From: an uncultured Methanomicrobiales archaeon
GTDB taxonomy: Archaea > Thermoplasmatota > Thermoplasmata > Methanomassiliicoccales > Methanomethylophilaceae
Reading direction: 5' to 3'
Assembly: GCA_937892275.1 (NCBI GenBank)
Contig: CALAVG010000236.1
Location: 1 to 15,059, forward strand
Length of the DNA stretch: 15,059 bases
The stretch's first letter is position 1, and each line of letters opens with the position of its first letter. The notes below the pieces were generated by a model. The model was not told the DNA's origin. It searched no databases and saw only the letters and a list, made by a program, of their open reading frames with translations. Shown piece by piece: positions 11,773 to 15,059 of the stretch. A program made the position numbers and the translations under genes.

Positions 11773-13875
11773 ATGAACGGACTACTGACACCGAAATCTG
11801 TGGCCATCATTGGAGCATCCAATGACGAGACCAAGCTAGGTGGAATGCTTCTCAAGAATATGATCAACGCGGGTTTCGAAGGGAACCTCTATCCCGTCAA
11901 CCCCAAAGGCGGGGAGATACAGGGATTGAAGGCGTACACATCGATCACCGAGATCCCCGAGCCCGTGGACCTCGCAGTCATCTCCATCAAAGCGGCCTTC
12001 GTGCCCGACGAGATGGCCAACCTCAAGAAGAACGGCTGCCACTGCGCCACAATCCTCACAGCGGGATTCAAGGAGGACAGCCCCGAGGGAAAGAAGCTCG
12101 AAGAGAAGCTCGTAGCGGCTGCAAAAGAAGCGGATGTCAGGTTCTTCGGACCCAACTGCTTCGGTAACATGAACCCCTGGGCAGGGGTCAATGCGACCTT
12201 CGCGCACCTGCTCCCCAGGAAGGGGCACATATCCATCTTCTCGCAGTCCGGAGCCGTAGGTTCATCAATCATCGACTGGGCATACTTCAACAAGATCGGA
12301 ATCGCGAACTTCGTCACATTCGGTAACAAGGCCGATCTGGACGAGGCTGACATCATCCCCGAGATCTCCGCTGACCCCAACACAAAGGTAATCGGAATGT
12401 ACTGCGAGGGAATCTCCAACGGTCACAGGTTCGTATCCGCCATCGAGGACATGCCTGTAGAGAAGCCCATCGTCGTCTACAAGTCCGGAAGGACACAGGC
12501 AGGAGCGGCGGCGGCATCATCCCACACCGGATCCCTGGCAGGGGCCGATGCGGTCAACAACGTCATCTTCAAGAAGCTCAACGTCTACAGGGCCAGCAGC
12601 CTGGACGACATGTTCGACGTCCTGAACGTCTTCAGCGGATGCTCCGAGATGAAGAAGAACGGACTCGGTATCATCACCAACGCCGGTGGACTCGGTGTCA
12701 TGTCCGCGGATGCGGCATTCGACGCGAATAACGTCCACGCCGTCAAGTTCTCGGATGAGACCATCCAGGAGATCAGGACCAGGGTCCCCACAGTCGCCGG
12801 AGTCACGAACCCCATCGACATCCGCGGAGACGCTAAGCCCGAGTACTTCAAGGAGGTCATCGACATCCTGTCCCACGACCCCGAGGTCGGAGCATTAGTT
12901 ATCATGGGATCGCCCCTTGACACAGCTGACCTTGAGGCTGTCGCCCAATCCATCGTCGAGATCAAGGACCAGATCCCCGTACCGTTCGTAGTCTGCTTCG
13001 CAGGCGGTCACAAGTGCGACAAGGCCAACAGCTACCTGAAGGAGGCCGGAATACCCACTTATCCCACCCCTGACAGGGCGATCCATGCACTGGATGTCCT
13101 CAGGACATACACGATCAACAAGGAGAAGAAGCACACCCCCATGTCCTACCCCAAAGCGACCGGCGGAGGAAGGGATGCTGCAAAGAAGGTCCTGGACAAG
13201 GCCAAGGCGGAAGGAAGGGACTCGCTCTCCGAGGCGGAGGGTAAGGAAATCCTCAAGGCATACGGCGTCCCCACACCCGGAGAGGCCACCGTCTGCTCCG
13301 CGGACGAAGCTGCAAAGGAATGCGACAGGATCGGATACCCTGTGGTCATGAAGATTGTATCTCCCGACATCAAGCACAAGACCGATGTCGGCGGAGTGGT
13401 CGTCGGGGTCAAGAACGCAGATGAGGCCAAGGCCGCGTACACGAAGATCATGGACTCCTGTACGAAGAACGTGCCCGGAGCGAAGATCGACGGAGTCTCC
13501 ATCCAGCAGATGGTATCCGGTCAGGAGGTCATCCTCTCGATGATCCGCGACGTGCAGTTCGGACCCGTCGTCTCCTTCGGACTCGGAGGAATCTACGTGG
13601 AGATCCTCAGGGAGATCTCGCAGGCCCACGTGCCCATGACCGAGGAGCAGCTCGACGAGATGATCACCTCGACCAAGGCGTACAAGCTCATGTCCGGAGC
13701 AAGAGGACTCGCAAAGTCCGATATCCCCGCGATGAAGGAGACCATCAAGAGGATCGCACTCATCGCAGTGGAGAACCCCGAGATCCACGAGCTGGAGATC
13801 AACCCAGTCATTGTCCAGGTGGAAGGCAAGGGCGCCTACGCCGTGGATGCACTGGTCACTCTGGTCAAGGAGTGA
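11773..13875 (+). CDS. ADP-forming acetyl-CoA synthetase, fused alpha-beta
   Basis: A 700-residue ADP-forming acyl-CoA synthetase that interconverts acetyl-CoA (or other acyl-CoA), ADP and phosphate with acid, CoA and ATP by way of a phosphohistidine. Domains: CoA-binding Rossmann domain (about 5-130; SVAIIGAS near the start, FFGPNCFG 124-131), two succinyl-CoA-ligase-like domains (about 150-455) with SSHTGSLAGAD carrying the phosphorylated His251 and ITNAGGLGVM (301-310), then a linker and an ATP-grasp domain (about 480-700; GYPVVMKIVSPDIKHKTDVG at 521-540, ELEINPV at 673-679). Pyrococcus has alpha and beta on separate chains; fused forms are common in other archaea. Codon use is strongly biased to C- and G-ending codons, suggesting high expression. 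Substrate specificity cannot be read. Confidence 0.95.
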   Translation: MNGLLTPKSVAIIGASNDETKLGGMLLKNMINAGFEGNLYPVNPKGGEIQGLKAYTSITEIPEPVDLAVISIKAAFVPDEMANLKKNGCHCATILTAGFKEDSPEGKKLEEKLVAAAKEADVRFFGPNCFGNMNPWAGVNATFAHLLPRKGHISIFSQSGAVGSSIIDWAYFNKIGIANFVTFGNKADLDEADIIPEISADPNTKVIGMYCEGISNGHRFVSAIEDMPVEKPIVVYKSGRTQAGAAAASSHTGSLAGADAVNNVIFKKLNVYRASSLDDMFDVLNVFSGCSEMKKNGLGIITNAGGLGVMSADAAFDANNVHAVKFSDETIQEIRTRVPTVAGVTNPIDIRGDAKPEYFKEVIDILSHDPEVGALVIMGSPLDTADLEAVAQSIVEIKDQIPVPFVVCFAGGHKCDKANSYLKEAGIPTYPTPDRAIHALDVLRTYTINKEKKHTPMSYPKATGGGRDAAKKVLDKAKAEGRDSLSEAEGKEILKAYGVPTPGEATVCSADEAAKECDRIGYPVVMKIVSPDIKHKTDVGGVVVGVKNADEAKAAYTKIMDSCTKNVPGAKIDGVSIQQMVSGQEVILSMIRDVQFGPVVSFGLGGIYVEILREISQAHVPMTEEQLDEMITSTKAYKLMSGARGLAKSDIPAMKETIKRIALIAVENPEIHELEINPVIVQVEGKGAYAVDALVTLVKE

Positions 13876-13888
13876 GACAACCATTTCA

Positions 13889-13902
13889 GGGGCGAAAGCC
13901 CC
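13889..13902 (+). terminator. GNRA-loop hairpin after the acyl-CoA synthetase gene
   Basis: GGGGC-GAAA-GCCCC, a 5-bp stem with a stable GAAA tetraloop, lies 14 bases past the stop codon. A pyrimidine-rich stretch follows, with T-rich sequence at about 13936-13956 (GTTTTCTGATTTCTTTT) that could be the real termination zone. Confidence 0.5.
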
Positions 13903-14209
13903 CTCATCCCTACTCTTAGACTCATCACGCTTGATGTTTTCTGATTTCTTTTGGTAGACGACCCATAGTCTCTGTTCAAGTCAAGTTTATCAGCGAGATA
14001 AGGAGACATTGACCAAGGGCATTACATCACCAGGGATGTTTCAAATGTAAGGAGTTGAACACAATCCTCACAGTTTGAAAAGCGAGTCACGGGAAAAACA
14101 ACATCATCTAGGAAGGTTGCCTATACAGAGCAGCCAGGGCGTCGAATCTGAAGAATACACCAGCTCAGTACATTCAACCGGCACGCACATTATTCTGTTG
14201 GTGAGGATA
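13903..14209. other. Intergenic stretch without a recognisable gene
   Basis: About 300 bases between the synthetase terminator and the stop of hepT. The only local structure I see is TTATC-AGCGA-GATAA (13987-14001) and a tandem TCAAGTCAAG just before it. No ORF looks like a real protein. Base composition is less GC-rich than the genes to the left, as in the toxin-antitoxin region to the right. It may be remnant DNA left by turnover of an accessory region. Confidence 0.5.
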
Positions 14210-14614
14210 TTACCAATCGGACCTTTTCAATCCGATGTTCAGGAAACTCTCATCCGGATAAGAATCAAGTTTATCTTTGAGATCTATTGCGATCTGCAAT
14301 ACCTCTGGCACTCTTTTTTCGGCAACTGTCCATAAGAGATTCTTGTCCAACTTATGATATCTGTGGCTGAGGATATTCCTCATACCAATTACCTTGGACC
14401 AGTTGTAATCAGAGTTGTTCTCCAGCCAGATATCAATGCCTCTGGTGCATTCGCCAATCTGCTGGACTGCACCTGCTAGAGCGTATTGGAAAGTGATGTC
14501 CTCGTTGAGATTCTCGAGAGTTCCAACCCTGTGTCTGATGTAGGCAACATCGTTGCAGTATCTGATCATGAGATCGAGGGTATCACTGACAACTATGCGG
14601 TTATCAACAGACAT
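14210..14614 (-). CDS. hepT: HepT-type HEPN toxin ribonuclease
   Basis: A 134-residue all-helical HEPN protein, the toxin of an MNT-HEPN (type VII) pair. The catalytic motif RX4HXY is intact as RNILSHRY: Arg79, His84 and Tyr86. HepT dimers cut RNA, including tRNA in the characterised Shewanella system, and are silenced when MntA adds AMP to that Tyr. The WTVAEKRVPEVLQIAIDLKD helix after the motif is typical of the family. It overlaps the upstream mntA by 11 bases, so the two are translationally coupled, antitoxin first. Codon use is less GC-biased than in the housekeeping genes, suggesting acquisition by transfer. No nuclease-inactivating change is visible. Confidence 0.9.
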   Translation of the reverse strand: MSVDNRIVVSDTLDLMIRYCNDVAYIRHRVGTLENLNEDITFQYALAGAVQQIGECTRGIDIWLENNSDYNWSKVIGMRNILSHRYHKLDKNLLWTVAEKRVPEVLQIAIDLKDKLDSYPDESFLNIGLKRSDW

Positions 14615-14915
14615 GGACCATCTCCTTCTGAACCCTCACAGAGAATGAATCCCCATCGAGACTCCTTCTGGTGATGACATCAACATCCCTTCCTAAAGCC
14701 TTAGAAACATCGGTCATGAAATCCATATGGTCATCCCAGTCATACTCTGGGGATACTTCTATAATGAAGTCATAATCACTATCATCCTTGAAGTCATCAC
14801 GGGCCCTGGAACCGAAAAGATATACGGCAGTAACATGGTATTTGGCAGCGATAGGTGCAACTACTTCGCTCAATTCCTTGATGGCAGCTACTTTGGCATC
14901 GGTGTCTAATACCAT
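14604..14915 (-). CDS. mntA: MntA-type nucleotidyltransferase antitoxin
   Basis: A 103-residue minimal nucleotidyltransferase. GSRARDDFKDDSDYDF gives the GSX10DXD motif (Gly35, Ser36, Asp47, Asp49), and DVDVI supplies the likely third metal ligand, Asp79. MntA transfers AMP from ATP to Tyr86 of its partner HepT, neutralising it. The ORF runs further upstream through an ATG at 14936 to a TTG at 14957, but the TATA box (14944-14949) would put transcription start near 14920, so the ATG at 14915 is chosen; it also gives the normal short N-terminus. It is the first gene of the two-gene operon. Confidence 0.88.
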   Translation of the reverse strand: MVLDTDAKVAAIKELSEVVAPIAAKYHVTAVYLFGSRARDDFKDDSDYDFIIEVSPEYDWDDHMDFMTDVSKALGRDVDVITRRSLDGDSFSVRVQKEMVHVC

Positions 14916-14943
14916 AGGTCCTCGGTACTCAATCATATTTACA

Positions 14944-14949
14944 ATATAT
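14944..14949 (-). promoter_or_regulatory. TATA box of the mntA-hepT operon
   Basis: Minus-strand TTTTATATATTG with core TATATA is centred about 31 bases upstream of the ATG at 14915. It rules out the longer in-frame starts at 14936 and 14957 as leaderless starts. Confidence 0.6.
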
Positions 14950-15059
14950 AAAACCAAAAATAGTGCTTCACAACATCAAGATATAAACACCAGCGCCTGA
15001 TACAATACAACCAACACGATTCAGCGTTCATAATGGGGCGTTCCGATCCTTATCCAGGG

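Noticed and set aside
12895..13884. A 329-codon open frame opposite the acyl-CoA synthetase
   Set aside because: It is antisense to the beta and ATP-grasp domains and has the same artificial composition; no known motif.
14125..14165. GCGTCGAATCTG, resembling a tRNA T loop
   Set aside because: No matching acceptor, D or anticodon arms can be placed around it; probably chance.
15021..15059. Window-edge frames: minus-strand codons ending PWIRIGTPHYER at a TGA (15021-15023), or a plus-strand ATG at 15033
   Set aside because: Either could be the edge of a real gene, but 9-12 codons are too few to choose a strand or family.
1..15059. CRISPR arrays, insertion sequences and integration sites
   Set aside because: No regularly spaced repeats, transposase motifs or terminal inverted repeats were seen in the window.

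Overview
The window looks like chromosomal DNA from a euryarchaeon, most likely of class Thermoplasmata and probably order Methanomassiliicoccales (inference from gene content; there is no rRNA to settle it). Archaeal markers are a KEOPS Pcc1 subunit, an archaeal ATP-dependent DNA ligase, a Hef/FANCM-type helicase and a fused ADP-forming acyl-CoA synthetase. TATA boxes sit about 24-32 bases upstream of many start codons, so most genes appear to be leaderless.

Layout. Bases 1-5043 are all minus strand: the 5' end of a tRNA gene cut by the window edge, pcc1, a P-type Mg2+ ATPase (mgtA) and DNA ligase. A divergent promoter region separates ligase from a plus-strand MscS-type channel with an unusual extracytoplasmic domain (5126-6721). 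Convergent to it lie four minus-strand genes: an N-terminally truncated tyrosine-phosphatase remnant, a Hef-like helicase without nuclease domain, a HesB/IscA iron-sulfur protein and a carboxymuconolactone-decarboxylase-family protein. These do not look like one operon, because each of the last three has its own TATA box.

From 9802 the plus strand carries an unrecognised protein that may be a metallopeptidase-like fold without its HExxH, then about 310 non-coding bases dense in inverted repeats (candidate structured RNA), then a two-cluster ferredoxin fused to a degenerate nitroreductase-like domain. An AT-rich spacer follows with a striking 34-bp dyad and repeated ACGAAA motifs, and then the 700-residue ADP-forming acetyl-CoA synthetase, which makes ATP from acyl-CoA or runs in reverse to activate acetate.

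After about 330 bases with no recognisable gene, the window ends in a minus-strand MntA-HepT (MNT-HEPN) toxin-antitoxin pair with intact catalytic motifs and its own TATA box. The surrounding DNA is more AT-rich than the housekeeping genes, so this end looks like an accessory region.

The least explained items are the inverted-repeat region at 10531-10770, the dyad cluster at 11645-11711, the 9802-10512 protein and the phosphatase remnant.
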